A stretch of DNA of 30,073 nt from Flavobacteriales bacterium UBA1937. Lineage in GTDB: Bacteria > Bacteroidota > Bacteroidia > Flavobacteriales > Weeksellaceae. Under the pieces are notes generated by a model. That model did no database searches. It was not told where the DNA came from and was given only the letters and a program-made list of their open reading frames with translations. The position numbers and the translations under genes are program-made. Of this stretch, positions 1 to 7,399 are shown one piece after another (position 1 is the first letter of the stretch; each line of letters opens with the position of its first letter). Location: the NCBI GenBank assembly GCA_002337005.1, contig DDFD01000002.1, forward strand, positions 1 through 30,073, in the 5' to 3' direction.

Positions 1-155
1 GTAGTTTCGCCGTCTGAAGCCGTAATTTTTAATATCTCGTTATCTAATTCAAAAAGAAAATTTTCTAAAATAGGTCTTGATTGCGAACTAGAAATTACTC
101 CACTTACAATCTGTAGAGCTTTTTGTAATTCACCACTTGCAACAATAAATTTCAT
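1..155 (-). CDS. dnaN: DNA polymerase III beta sliding clamp, N-terminal part (cut by window edge)
   Basis: The first 51 codons are present and the rest lies beyond base 1. The protein begins MKFIVASGELQKALQIVSG and continues with SSSQSRPILENFLFELD and ITASDGET, the typical start of a Bacteroidota beta clamp. DnaN forms the ring that tethers the replicative polymerase to DNA. The ATG at 155 is supported by a promoter 24 bp upstream and by the family's usual N-terminus. Its coding strand matches the next two genes, but the good promoter in the gap suggests its own transcript. Confidence 0.9.
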   Translation of the reverse strand, partial: MKFIVASGELQKALQIVSGVISSSQSRPILENFLFELDNEILKITASDGET

Positions 156-178
156 AAATTAAAATTATATTTAGTACA

Positions 179-208
179 CAAATATACGACTTTGAAAAGA
201 ATAGACAA
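179..208 (-). promoter_or_regulatory. dnaN promoter (Bacteroidota type)
   Basis: On the minus strand TTG (208-206) is followed by a 19-bp spacer and TATATTTG (186-179), a full match to the Bacteroidota consensus TTG...TAnnTTTG. The transcript would start about 20 nt before the ATG. This is among the cleanest promoters in the window and sets the spacing used to judge the others. Confidence 0.75.
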
Positions 209-227
209 ACTTGAAAATCATTAATTT

Positions 228-845
228 TTAATCAGTTTTCAACATTGACAGAATATTAACTTTTCTGTATTCATTAATTCTGTGATCAAAGATATCAGCA
301 GAGTAATAAGTTACATTTACTTTTTTGCCTACCAGTTCGTTATACTTTTTTTCGAGTTCTATGTTCGATTCTACGTTTGAAATCCAATAAAACTTGGTAA
401 GAATATTATTGTCTCCTTTCAAGTAAAAAATTACAAAATTTTCTTTTTCAATTTTAGTGACTTCACCGTGCATTAATTCTTCTTTAGAAACTTCTGCACT
501 ACTTTCTTCCATAGCGCCAGTTTTATCCATTATTTCTAAAAACTTATCACCACATTCCCCCATCATCAGCATTGCCATTTTAGCACCGAAATCTTCTGTT
601 TTAGCATTGTCACCAAAATCTTTTTCTACATCCATACCATATTCTTTCTTGATTTCATTTTTGTAAGGTACAGAAACTTTTATCATACAAAGACCAAATT
701 GCATCTGCATTTTTTCTTTGTTACTTTCTTCGGCTTTAATTTCGTTTACACATTTGCACAAATCTTGACCTAGCTTTTTCTTAAAATCCTGAGCAAAATA
801 AAAACTTGTAAAAAACGCAAAAATAAATAGTAAATTTTTTTTCAT
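228..845 (-). CDS. Secreted protein of unknown function, 205 aa
   Basis: The N-terminus MKKNLLFIFAFFTSFYFA is a signal peptide, so the protein is probably periplasmic or exported. The mature N-terminal half carries four spaced cysteines (LCKC, GLC, GEC) in a helical, charged context, a pattern I have seen in small Flavobacteriia secreted proteins without assigned function. The C-terminal half (about 125-205) is beta-rich (VTKIEKENFVIFYL, KKVNVTYY) and could be a small OB-like or barrel domain; this is inference. It has its own promoter and no operon partner. No enzyme motif is visible. Confidence 0.75.
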   Translation of the reverse strand: MKKNLLFIFAFFTSFYFAQDFKKKLGQDLCKCVNEIKAEESNKEKMQMQFGLCMIKVSVPYKNEIKKEYGMDVEKDFGDNAKTEDFGAKMAMLMMGECGDKFLEIMDKTGAMEESSAEVSKEELMHGEVTKIEKENFVIFYLKGDNNILTKFYWISNVESNIELEKKYNELVGKKVNVTYYSADIFDHRINEYRKVNILSMLKTD

Positions 846-867
846 TGGTTATCAATTTTCAATGGTG

Positions 868-897
868 TAAATTTATAAGAATTAATTATTTTTTCAA
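868..897 (-). promoter_or_regulatory. Promoter of the 205-aa secreted protein
   Basis: TTG (897-895), a 19-bp spacer and TAAATTTA (875-868), one mismatch from TAnnTTTG at the last base. The -7 box ends 22 bp before the ATG at 845. Confidence 0.55.
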
Positions 898-925
898 AAT
901 AAATCTAACACTTATGGAAAAAAAT

Positions 926-947
926 TGCCAAATTTTGAGATTTGGCA
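926..947 (-). terminator. Terminator downstream of the TonB-dependent receptor
   Basis: TGCCAAAT (926-933), six-base loop, ATTTGGCA (940-947): a perfect 8-bp stem. It is flanked by T-tracts on both strands. It lies just past the receptor stop and ends that minus-strand transcript. Confidence 0.8.
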
Positions 948-956
948 TTTTTTTTA

Positions 957-2753
957 TTATTTAAAGTTAAATTGATAGGTAAATCCTGCATGAAACCACC
1001 TTCCCGGCATCGGAACTAGAGAGGTTTCTATATAATCTGAATTGGTAATATTATTCACTAAAACATAAACATTAAAATTCTTAAACTGATAACTAATTTT
1101 ATCATCTAACAGATTATAACTCCCCAGATTCACCCTTTCATTATATCTGTAAATCAATTCATTAGACAGACCTTTATAATTATTTCTAAGTTTAGCTACA
1201 AATTGATGTCTCAGATTATCTAAAGAGTATCTTGAAACAATGGCTTTAGCTAAATTTTGATTATCCAAATAAGTATATCCGAAAGAATAACCTAACCAAT
1301 TGTTTATTTGATGATTAGCTTCTACCTCGAAACCTTTGGTTTCTAATGTTCCTATATTCTGCGCAGTCCATAGCGATGTAGGTGTAGCTTTTTGCCAATC
1401 AATTGCATTTTCTGTTTTTCTCCAAAACATACTGTATTTCAAATAGTTTTGCCCTTCTTGATATTGATAACCAAATTCTCCAGACCATGCCATTTCTGCC
1501 TTTAAATTAGGATTCCCCTGCTCTGCTCTGCTTACATAATACAAATCTGTATAGGTAGGAATTCTATTTACTTTAGCAAAATTTACATAGAATTTATTAT
1601 TGTCTTCGTTGTAGCTCACATCAATTCCGGGTAAGAAATAATCTTTTCCGTCACTGAATTTAGTCCAAGAAATTCCTGGAGATATATTAAGGTTTTCATT
1701 AAATAAAGAAAAATGATGTTCTAAAAAAGCCTGAGAAACAAATCTCTCTCTGCTTCCTAAATTATTACTTGCTAAAAATTCTTTTCTAAGATCTGCTCCA
1801 ATTCCTGTAATCCCTAATTTTGATTTAAAATTTGCGCTTACATCTACTCCTACATTATTGCCAATGTGCATATTTCTATAGTAAGAAGGATTGTTTCTTA
1901 GAAATAAATACATATCTTGAGATCTTCTCCAATAGGTTTTTGCATTGAAATTGATATTTTCCGAAAGCTTTTTCTCAAAAACCGCAGAAACCAGAGAAAC
2001 CTGTACTTCTTCGTATTGGTCTGTAAAAGCGGGTGAAGCATAAAAACCATTTGCCCCGAATTTTTTCTCTTGAATTCCTGCCATCAATTTCAGATTCCCA
2101 TCTTTTATGGCAAGATTATTTTGATACCAAATATTTTTAATTTTATAATCCGTATTATATCTATAACCATCAGATTCAGAATTATTTACTTGAATAAAAT
2201 TTCTAAATTTCTCCGTACCAAAATTAGAAGCTGCACCATAAGTATAACTATTAAAATCACCACCTTCACCTCTTATTGTAAGGTCATTTATAGAATTAGG
2301 TTTTGTAATGATATTCACAACCCCAGCATAAGCACCATTGCCGAAACCTCTTGCAGCAGTCCCTTTCAAGATTTCTATTTTTTCTACAGAAGCCAAATCA
2401 AAAGGAAGATTCATAGAATTATGACCAGTTTGTGAATCTGCCATTCTAATTCCGTTGACCAAAAGTAAAACTTGCTCAAAGCTACTTCCTCTGATAGACA
2501 AATCTGTTTGCACACCATTAGCACCGCGTTTTCTAATGTCCATCCCAGTGTAATATGCCAAAACCTCTTCTACGCTATGTGCGGCAGATTTTTGAATTTG
2601 CATTTTATCAATAATCGTAACATTTACAGTACTTTTCTTCAGTGGTAAATCCATTAATTTACCTGTAATGGTTACTTCGTCTATATTTTTCTCTTGTGCA
2701 TTTGCATTAGAAATCAATCCAAATATTGCTAAGCTTATAATTAGTTTTTTCAT
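957..2753 (-). CDS. TonB-dependent outer-membrane receptor, 598 aa
   Basis: Signal peptide MKKLIISLAIFGLISNANAQ is followed directly by a plug domain (about residues 30-150: IDEVTITG, NVTIIDKMQIQKS, SVEEVLAYYTGMDIRKRG, DLSIRGSSFEQVLLLVNGIRM, EKIEILKGTAARGFGNGAYAGVVNIITK) and a 22-strand-type barrel ending GFTYQFNFK. It would import a scarce ligand such as a siderophore, haem or cobamide using TonB energy. There is no N-terminal carboxypeptidase-like domain and no SusD partner, so it is not a SusC-type glycan receptor. The short single-domain form resembles BtuB-like receptors, but no substrate can be read from the sequence. No transporter genes flank it. Confidence 0.9.
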   Translation of the reverse strand: MKKLIISLAIFGLISNANAQEKNIDEVTITGKLMDLPLKKSTVNVTIIDKMQIQKSAAHSVEEVLAYYTGMDIRKRGANGVQTDLSIRGSSFEQVLLLVNGIRMADSQTGHNSMNLPFDLASVEKIEILKGTAARGFGNGAYAGVVNIITKPNSINDLTIRGEGGDFNSYTYGAASNFGTEKFRNFIQVNNSESDGYRYNTDYKIKNIWYQNNLAIKDGNLKLMAGIQEKKFGANGFYASPAFTDQYEEVQVSLVSAVFEKKLSENINFNAKTYWRRSQDMYLFLRNNPSYYRNMHIGNNVGVDVSANFKSKLGITGIGADLRKEFLASNNLGSRERFVSQAFLEHHFSLFNENLNISPGISWTKFSDGKDYFLPGIDVSYNEDNNKFYVNFAKVNRIPTYTDLYYVSRAEQGNPNLKAEMAWSGEFGYQYQEGQNYLKYSMFWRKTENAIDWQKATPTSLWTAQNIGTLETKGFEVEANHQINNWLGYSFGYTYLDNQNLAKAIVSRYSLDNLRHQFVAKLRNNYKGLSNELIYRYNERVNLGSYNLLDDKISYQFKNFNVYVLVNNITNSDYIETSLVPMPGRWFHAGFTYQFNFK

Positions 2754-2778
2754 ATTTTATTTTTGATAAAAAATCGGG

Positions 2779-2807
2779 CAAATTTATATGATTTTTTTAA
2801 TTTTCAA
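2779..2807 (-). promoter_or_regulatory. Promoter of the TonB-dependent receptor
   Basis: TTG (2807-2805), an 18-bp spacer and TAAATTTG (2786-2779). Transcription would start about 20 nt before the ATG, leaving no room for a metabolite riboswitch. Confidence 0.7.
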
Positions 2808-2842
2808 ATAAAAACAGAGATTAAATTTTAGAAATAAAAAAA

Positions 2843-2860
2843 GCCCAACAAACGTTGAGC
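2843..2860 (-). terminator. Terminator of the 16-codon mini-gene
   Basis: In minus-strand RNA, GCUCAAC, loop GUUU, GUUGGGC forms a 7-bp stem with one U-G pair, followed by seven U's. On the plus strand the same position would be a C-A mismatch, so the structure favours minus-strand transcription. Confidence 0.7.
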
Positions 2861-2886
2861 CTTAATTTTTTGACAATTATTGCTAA

Positions 2887-2937
2887 TTATCTCATTTTCA
2901 TCAAATGTGCAATCAAATGTTCAATGATTTTTTTCAT
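2887..2937 (-). CDS. Tiny ORF, 16 aa, candidate small peptide or leader
   Basis: The 16-residue product MKKIIEHLIAHLMKMR is an amphipathic helix on paper, with I4/I5, L8/I9 and L12/M13 on one face and K, E, H on the other. The stop lies 26 nt before an intrinsic terminator. The ATG lies about 27 nt after a near-consensus -7 element (TAATCTTTG, 2972-2964, one base too long) with a TTG about 20 bp further upstream. The unit of roughly 120 nt is thus self-contained and sits between uvrA and the receptor, which has its own promoter downstream. No function is known to me. It could be a regulatory RNA whose ORF is incidental. Confidence 0.4.
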   Translation of the reverse strand: MKKIIEHLIAHLMKMR

Positions 2938-3063
2938 AACGATTTTAATTACAATTTGAAGAACAAAGATTATCAATTTTTTTCAAAAAACCAAATGTTT
3001 GTTTAAAATTTCCTCAACAATTTTAGAATCACAGCTTCTCCATTTTTTCCAAAAAAAATTCCG

Positions 3064-3071
3064 TAATTTTG
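3064..3071 (+). promoter_or_regulatory. uvrA promoter -7 element
   Basis: TAATTTTG matches TAnnTTTG. The ATG used here for uvrA lies 18 bp after it, giving a leader of about 10 nt. No clear TTG is seen at the -33 position. Confidence 0.55.
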
Positions 3072-3088
3072 CTATTCTTCAATTTGCT

Positions 3089-5872
3089 ATGACTACAACA
3101 CAAGACATTGACATCAAAAAACATATTTTCGTAAAAAATGCACATCTTAATAACCTGAAACATATAGATGTACTGATTCCGAAAAACAAACTTATTGTAA
3201 TAACTGGAGTTTCTGGTAGCGGGAAATCTTCGCTTGCTTTCGACACCATTTATGCAGAAGGACAAAGACGTTATGTAGAATCTTTGAGTTCTTATGCTAG
3301 ACAATTTTTAGGAAAATTAGAAAAACCAAAAATTGATGACATCAAAGGTTTGGCGCCATCTATTGCAATTCAGCAGAAGGTAATTTCTTCTAATCCTCGT
3401 TCTACAGTAGGAACTTCTACAGAAATCTACGACTATATGAAATTGCTTTTTGCTAGAGTTGGCAGAACATTTTCACCCATTTCTGGTAGCGAAGTAAAAA
3501 AAGACAATGTAACTGATGTTATCAATTTCATCGAAAAAAACGAAGGAAAAACGTTTCTTTTAAGAGCACCACTTCAATTTGAGGTTAAAAAATTCAAAGA
3601 TTTACTTAAAACTTTGAAAGTTGCAGGTTTTACAAGGATAGAAGTTGCAGGGAATGTTGCCAATATCGAAGATTTAGAAAGTTTCGGTTTCGTTCCAGAA
3701 GAATCGATGGAAATAAATTTAGTGATTGATAGATTTTCTTATGAAAACGACGAACAATTTCTGCAAAGATTGGCAGATTCTGTACAAATGGCGTTTTATG
3801 AAGGTCACGGAACTTGTTCTTTGAAAGAAATTGAAAGTGGAAAAATCAAAGAATTTTCAAATAAATTTGAATTAGACGGAATAACATTCAACGAACCGAA
3901 TGTTCATTTTTTTAGTTTTAATAATCCTTTTGGTGCTTGTCCGGAATGTGAAGGTTACGGAAAAGTAATAGGAATAGACGAAGATTTAGTAATCCCGAAT
4001 AAAAATTTATCTGTTTTTGAAGATGCAGTAGCTTGTTGGCGTGGCGATTCTATGAGCGAATGGAAAAAAGATTTCATAAAAAAAGCGAAAGATTTCCCGA
4101 TTCATAAACCGTATTATCAACTCACGAAAGAGCAGAAAAATTATCTTTGGAGAGGCGAAAAAAATAGAAATTTTCCTACGATTGATAATTTCTTTAAAAT
4201 GTTGGAAGAAAATTTGTACAAAATTCAGTACAGAGTAATGCTTTCCAGATATCGTGGAAAAACAACTTGCCCTACTTGCGAAGGAAAACGTCTTCGTCCT
4301 GAAACGGAATATGTAAAAATTGATGGCCACGATATTCAATCTTTGGTAGAAATTCCTTTAGATGAATTGCTTCCATTGATGAAAAGCCTAAAACTCAACA
4401 AACACGATGCAGAAATCGCCAAAAGATTAACGTATGAAATCAACACTCGTTTAGAATTTTTGAATAAAGTTGGACTTGGATATTTGACTTTAAATAGAAC
4501 TTCTAACACGCTTTCTGGCGGTGAATCGCAGCGAATTAATCTCGCAACTTCGCTCGGAAGTTCTTTGGTAGGAAGTATTTATATTCTTGATGAACCAAGT
4601 ATTGGTTTGCATTCTAGAGACACCGAAAATTTAATTGAAGTTCTTAAAAATCTGCGTGATTTAGGAAATACCGTAATTGTGGTAGAACATGATGAAGACG
4701 TGATGAAAGCAGCGGATTATATTATTGATATTGGTCCTGAAGCTGGATTTTTAGGCGGTGAATTGGTTTTTGCTGGTGATTTCAAAGAATTAAAAGATGC
4801 CGATACTTTAACCTCGAAATATTTAACGGGAAGATTAGAAATAGAAGTCCCAAAAACCAGAAGAAAACCGAAAGAATTTATCAAGATTAAAGGAGCGAGA
4901 CAAAATAATCTCAAAAATATTGATGTAAATGTTCCGTTGGAAGTTCTTACTGTGATTTCGGGCGTTTCGGGAAGCGGAAAATCAACTTTAATGAAAGAAA
5001 TTCTCACGAATGCCATTCAAATAGAATTAGGAATGGGCGGTAAAAAATCCGATTATGATTCTGTGGAATTTCCTAAAAAAGTGATTCAAAATATAGAATT
5101 GATTGACCAAAATCCTATCGGAAAATCGTCTCGTTCTAATCCTGTAACTTATCTTAAAGCTTATGACGACATCAGAGATTTATTTGCGAAACAAAAATCT
5201 GCGAAAGTTCAGGGTTTAAAACCGAAACATTTTTCTTTCAACGTTGATGGCGGAAGATGTGATGAGTGCAAAGGTGACGGCGTAATTACAGTTTCGATGC
5301 AATTTATGGCGGATATTGAACTGGAATGCGAACATTGCCATGGAACACGTTTTAAAGACGAAATTTTGGAAGTAAAATATGATGAAAAAAACATTTCGGA
5401 TATTTTACATATGACTGTGGATGAAGCTCTAGAATTTTTCTCTGAAAATCACGAAGAAAAAATTGTAACCAAGCTAAGACCGCTTCAAGATGTAGGCTTA
5501 GGTTATTTACAACTCGGGCAAAGTTCTTCTACCCTTTCTGGTGGTGAAGCGCAACGTGTAAAATTGGCTTCGTTTTTGGTAAAAGGAGCTACCACAGAAA
5601 AAACACTTTTTGTATTTGATGAACCAAGTACAGGATTGCATTTTCATGATATTAATAAATTGCTAAAATCTTTGCAAGCGCTTATCAATTTAGGACATTC
5701 TGTAATTGTAATAGAACACCAACCAGATATTATAAAATCAGCAGATTACATTATAGACATTGGTCCTGATGCAGGAAAACACGGTGGCGAAGTGGTTTTT
5801 GCAGGAACTCCTGAAGATTTAGCGAAAGACAAAATCTCTAGAACAGCGAAGTTTGTAAAAGAAAAATTGTAA
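3089..5872 (+). CDS. uvrA: UvrABC excinuclease subunit A, 927 aa
   Basis: UvrA is the damage-sensing ATPase of nucleotide excision repair; it loads UvrB at distorted DNA. The first ABC module has Walker A GVSGSGKS (40-47), a UvrB-binding/insertion region (about 125-245), a first zinc finger (C284, C287, C394, C397), signature LSGGESQR (475-482) and Walker B ILDEPSIGLH (499-508). The second module has Walker A (625-632), a second zinc finger (C724, C727, C747, C750), signature LSGGEAQR (816-823) and DEPSTGLH (844-851). All catalytic features are intact and length is normal. A longer reading from 2999 is rejected because the -7 box at 3064 falls inside it and the extra 30 residues are not UvrA-like. 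A second UvrA paralogue is common in this group, so its exact role among paralogues is open. Confidence 0.95.
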   Translation: MTTTQDIDIKKHIFVKNAHLNNLKHIDVLIPKNKLIVITGVSGSGKSSLAFDTIYAEGQRRYVESLSSYARQFLGKLEKPKIDDIKGLAPSIAIQQKVISSNPRSTVGTSTEIYDYMKLLFARVGRTFSPISGSEVKKDNVTDVINFIEKNEGKTFLLRAPLQFEVKKFKDLLKTLKVAGFTRIEVAGNVANIEDLESFGFVPEESMEINLVIDRFSYENDEQFLQRLADSVQMAFYEGHGTCSLKEIESGKIKEFSNKFELDGITFNEPNVHFFSFNNPFGACPECEGYGKVIGIDEDLVIPNKNLSVFEDAVACWRGDSMSEWKKDFIKKAKDFPIHKPYYQLTKEQKNYLWRGEKNRNFPTIDNFFKMLEENLYKIQYRVMLSRYRGKTTCPTCEGKRLRPETEYVKIDGHDIQSLVEIPLDELLPLMKSLKLNKHDAEIAKRLTYEINTRLEFLNKVGLGYLTLNRTSNTLSGGESQRINLATSLGSSLVGSIYILDEPSIGLHSRDTENLIEVLKNLRDLGNTVIVVEHDEDVMKAADYIIDIGPEAGFLGGELVFAGDFKELKDADTLTSKYLTGRLEIEVPKTRRKPKEFIKIKGARQNNLKNIDVNVPLEVLTVISGVSGSGKSTLMKEILTNAIQIELGMGGKKSDYDSVEFPKKVIQNIELIDQNPIGKSSRSNPVTYLKAYDDIRDLFAKQKSAKVQGLKPKHFSFNVDGGRCDECKGDGVITVSMQFMADIELECEHCHGTRFKDEILEVKYDEKNISDILHMTVDEALEFFSENHEEKIVTKLRPLQDVGLGYLQLGQSSSTLSGGEAQRVKLASFLVKGATTEKTLFVFDEPSTGLHFHDINKLLKSLQALINLGHSVIVIEHQPDIIKSADYIIDIGPDAGKHGGEVVFAGTPEDLAKDKISRTAKFVKEKL

Positions 5873-5892
5873 AAATTGAGAGGTTCAAAGAA

Positions 5893-5929
5893 GTGATTTA
5901 TCACAATCCACAAAAAAATTGTGAAGAAA
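5893..5929. repeat. Two short palindromes upstream of the 19-codon ORF
   Basis: GTGAT-TT-ATCAC (5893-5904) is a perfect palindrome. About 10 bp further on, CACAA and TTGTG form a second inverted pair around an A-run. They could be an operator for the short transcript that follows or part of the uvrA 3' end. No function is shown by the sequence. Confidence 0.3.
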
Positions 5930-6001
5930 ATGTGAATATTAACATTGAGTTAATATACTGATTCAAAATATTTTGTAATTTTAATACAGAAAATTAAGGT
6001 T

Positions 6002-6061
6002 ATGAAATTTTCTTTGCCAATCGCATCAGAAATCACAATTAAATTTGAGATAAAAATTTAA
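6002..6061 (+). CDS. Tiny ORF, 19 aa, ending at a terminator
   Basis: The product would be MKFSLPIASEITIKFEIKI. The stop codon is immediately followed by the first base of a strong intrinsic terminator. A possible -7 element TAATTTTA (5976-5983, one mismatch) lies 18 bp upstream of the ATG. The arrangement resembles a leader peptide or a small RNA with an ORF, but no gene follows for it to control. Coding status is uncertain. Confidence 0.3.
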   Translation: MKFSLPIASEITIKFEIKI

Positions 6062-6091
6062 GGGAAGCATCGTCGGCTTCCCTTTTCTTTT
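6062..6091 (+). terminator. Intrinsic terminator after the 19-codon ORF
   Basis: GGGAAGC (6062-6068), seven-base loop, GCTTCCC (6076-6082), then TTTTCTTTT. A strong, GC-rich stem in AT-rich surroundings. Confidence 0.85.
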
Positions 6092-6128
6092 GCCATTAAC
6101 TAAAAAAAATGAGATGTCTTTATCTACT

Positions 6129-6163
6129 GAAACGCTTTCTAAAGAAGCGTTTCTTTTATTTAT
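6129..6163 (+). terminator. Second intrinsic terminator
   Basis: GAAACGCTT (6129-6137), loop TCTAAAG, AAGCGTTTC (6145-6153), then TTTTATTTATT. It follows the first terminator by only about 40 bp, so it either backs it up or ends a separate very short transcript. Confidence 0.75.
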
Positions 6164-6172
6164 TAATTCTTA

Positions 6173-6364
6173 GAGCCTGTTTATATTTTATCGAAAAAAA
6201 AGTTTATAACTCTTAAAAACTATCTTTACATTATTTTTTTGCTCTTTTAAGCCTATTCTTCACTTTTCATTTTTGATTTATCCCGATAAATCTGCAATTA
6301 AAAAGCAAAAAATCCTTCTTAAAATAGTTATAAAAAATAATTGTAATAAAATTTAAACAGGCTC
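6173..6364. mobile_element. MITE-like non-autonomous element, 192 bp
   Basis: The element begins GAGCCTGTTTATATTTTAT and its other end, read on the opposite strand, begins GAGCCTGTTTAAATTTTAT: imperfect terminal inverted repeats of about 20 bp. Further inward, TTTATAACT and TTTTTTGCT-TTTTAA are also shared in inverted order, so most of the element can fold back. Near the middle lies a perfect hairpin GATTTATC-CC-GATAAATC (6275-6292). A TTA trinucleotide flanks both sides (6170-6172, 6365-6367), as expected for a 3-bp target duplication of TNA type. No transposase is encoded. The GAG ends and TNA duplication suggest mobilisation by an IS5/IS1031-like transposase; that assignment is inference. 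Confidence 0.65.
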
Positions 6365-6402
6365 TTAATTTTAATAGAATTATCATCCTACTCTCTATTA
6401 AA

Positions 6403-6508
6403 TCACCAATTGACTCTGCCTAATCTTCGATTTCGTGGCTCATCAATTGAATTAAAAAAAATTAGTTTTGAAATTAAACCCACAAAACGGGCTAAAGCAC
6501 GTTTCTAT
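6403..6508 (-). pseudogene. Possible remnant coding for a basic C-terminus
   Basis: An open frame without a start codon ends in IDEPRNRRLGRVNW followed by TGA. The ending looks protein-like, but nothing upstream in the same frame is recognisable and a TAG closes the frame at the far side. The rest of the stretch between the MITE and the tRNA promoter contains only an imperfect palindrome of the form AAACGGGCT...CACGTTT (about 6485-6504). Family unknown. Confidence 0.2.
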
Positions 6509-6545
6509 TGATAAAAATCAATATAATTTTTGGATAAAATTTTCA

Positions 6546-6553
6546 TATTTTTG
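6546..6553 (+). promoter_or_regulatory. tRNA-Arg promoter -7 element
   Basis: TATTTTTG matches TAnnTTTG and lies 13 bp before the tRNA 5' end. No properly spaced TTG is seen. Confidence 0.5.
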
Positions 6554-6566
6554 AAATTCCAAATTT

Positions 6567-6638
6567 GGCCTCATAGTTCAATGGATAGAATAGAAGTTTC
6601 CTAAACTTTAGATCCAAGTTCGATTCTTGGTGGGGCTA
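6567..6638 (+). tRNA. tRNA-Arg (anticodon CCT)
   Basis: A complete 72-nt cloverleaf. Acceptor GGCCTCA pairs with TGGGGCT (G1-U72 and U5-G68 wobbles) with discriminator A. The D-stem is GTTC/GAAT. Anticodon stem GAAGT/ACTTT closes loop TTCCTAA with CCT at 34-36. The variable loop has four bases, and T-stem CCAAG/CTTGG carries loop TTCGATT. CCA is not encoded. It decodes the rare AGG codon. It converges on the response regulator gene with only 5 bp between them, and no separate terminator is visible. Confidence 0.93.
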
Positions 6639-6643
6639 CTTTT

Positions 6644-7399
6644 TCAATTGATGGTAAGTTTTTTCTTTACCCAATCTTTTTTTTGGCGTGAAATAGGAAC
6701 TTCAAAATCATTTTCTAAACAAAGAAAATCACCTTGATTTTTTATCATGCTTTTCACAAAATTTTTGTTGACCAAATGAGATTGATGGCACCTGATAAAA
6801 TCATAATTTTTTAGTAAAATTTCATATTCGTGAATTGCAGTACTCGATAATATTTCTTCTCCATTTTTAAGATAAATAAAAGTATAAGAGTTTTTACTCT
6901 CACAACGAATTATTTCACTTACTAAAACAAATCTAGTTTCTTTTACAGAGGAAACAGCAATTTTATGCTTGGTTTTATCATTCTCATTTTTAAAATATTC
7001 TAGTAAATTTTCTATCGATTGATTGTACTTTTTATCCTTAATTTTAGACATTGCTTTATCTATAGCAATTCTCAAATCATTAATATCAATAGGTTTTAAA
7101 ATATAATCCAATGCCGAAAATTTAATAGCATCTATTCCATACTCACTAAATGCTGTCACAAAAATGACTTCAAAATCCTTATTCCCAAGTTGTTTTAGAA
7201 GTTCAAAACCATTCTTTTCTGGCATTTCTATGTCTAAAAAAATAAGTTCTGGATGATTTTTTTCAAATTTCAAAAAAGCCTCATCTACAGAATTTGCAAC
7301 ATCTGAAACCAAAACTTTATCTGAAAAATATTTATTCAAAATACTTTCTAGATTTTTAATACCGTTCAATTCATCATCTACCAGAAGTGCCTTAATCAT
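6644..7399 (-). CDS. LytTR-family response regulator, 251 aa
   Basis: A cytoplasmic DNA-binding regulator paired with the kinase encoded just upstream. The receiver domain (1-about 120) has the acidic pair D8/D9, phospho-acceptor D56 in LIFLDIEMPEKNG, the T/A position in FVTAFSEYG and the lysine in YILKPID. The LytTR domain (about 150-248) shows the usual RFVLVSEIIRCESKNSYTFI and DFIRCHQSHLVNKNFVKS motifs. It overlaps the kinase stop by 8 bp, which indicates translational coupling. Such pairs in Bacteroidota often act on only a few promoters, which are not identifiable here. Confidence 0.93.
   Translation of the reverse strand: MIKALLVDDELNGIKNLESILNKYFSDKVLVSDVANSVDEAFLKFEKNHPELIFLDIEMPEKNGFELLKQLGNKDFEVIFVTAFSEYGIDAIKFSALDYILKPIDINDLRIAIDKAMSKIKDKKYNQSIENLLEYFKNENDKTKHKIAVSSVKETRFVLVSEIIRCESKNSYTFIYLKNGEEILSSTAIHEYEILLKNYDFIRCHQSHLVNKNFVKSMIKNQGDFLCLENDFEVPISRQKKDWVKKKLTIN

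Noticed and set aside
2070..2435. Plus-strand open frame inside the receptor gene (and similar frames opposite uvrA, RND, tex and rny)
   Set aside because: Antisense to strongly supported genes, with Ile/Phe/Ser-rich low-complexity translations and no promoter.
957..2753. SusC-type glycan receptor
   Set aside because: Only about 600 residues, no carboxypeptidase-like N-terminal domain and no SusD gene nearby.
2754..2840. Cobalamin or other riboswitch before the TonB-dependent receptor
   Set aside because: The promoter leaves a leader of only about 20 nt.
2999..3088. 30-residue N-terminal extension of UvrA from an upstream ATG
   Set aside because: The -7 box TAATTTTG (3064-3071) lies within it, and the residues are not UvrA-like; the ATG at 3089 gives a normal protein.
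6109..6219. 36-codon frame starting MRCLYLLKRFLKKRFF
   Set aside because: It runs through a terminator hairpin and into the MITE, so it is best explained as chance.
6567..6638. Integration (att) site at the tRNA-Arg gene
   Set aside because: No direct repeat of the tRNA 3' end and no integrase were seen in the window.
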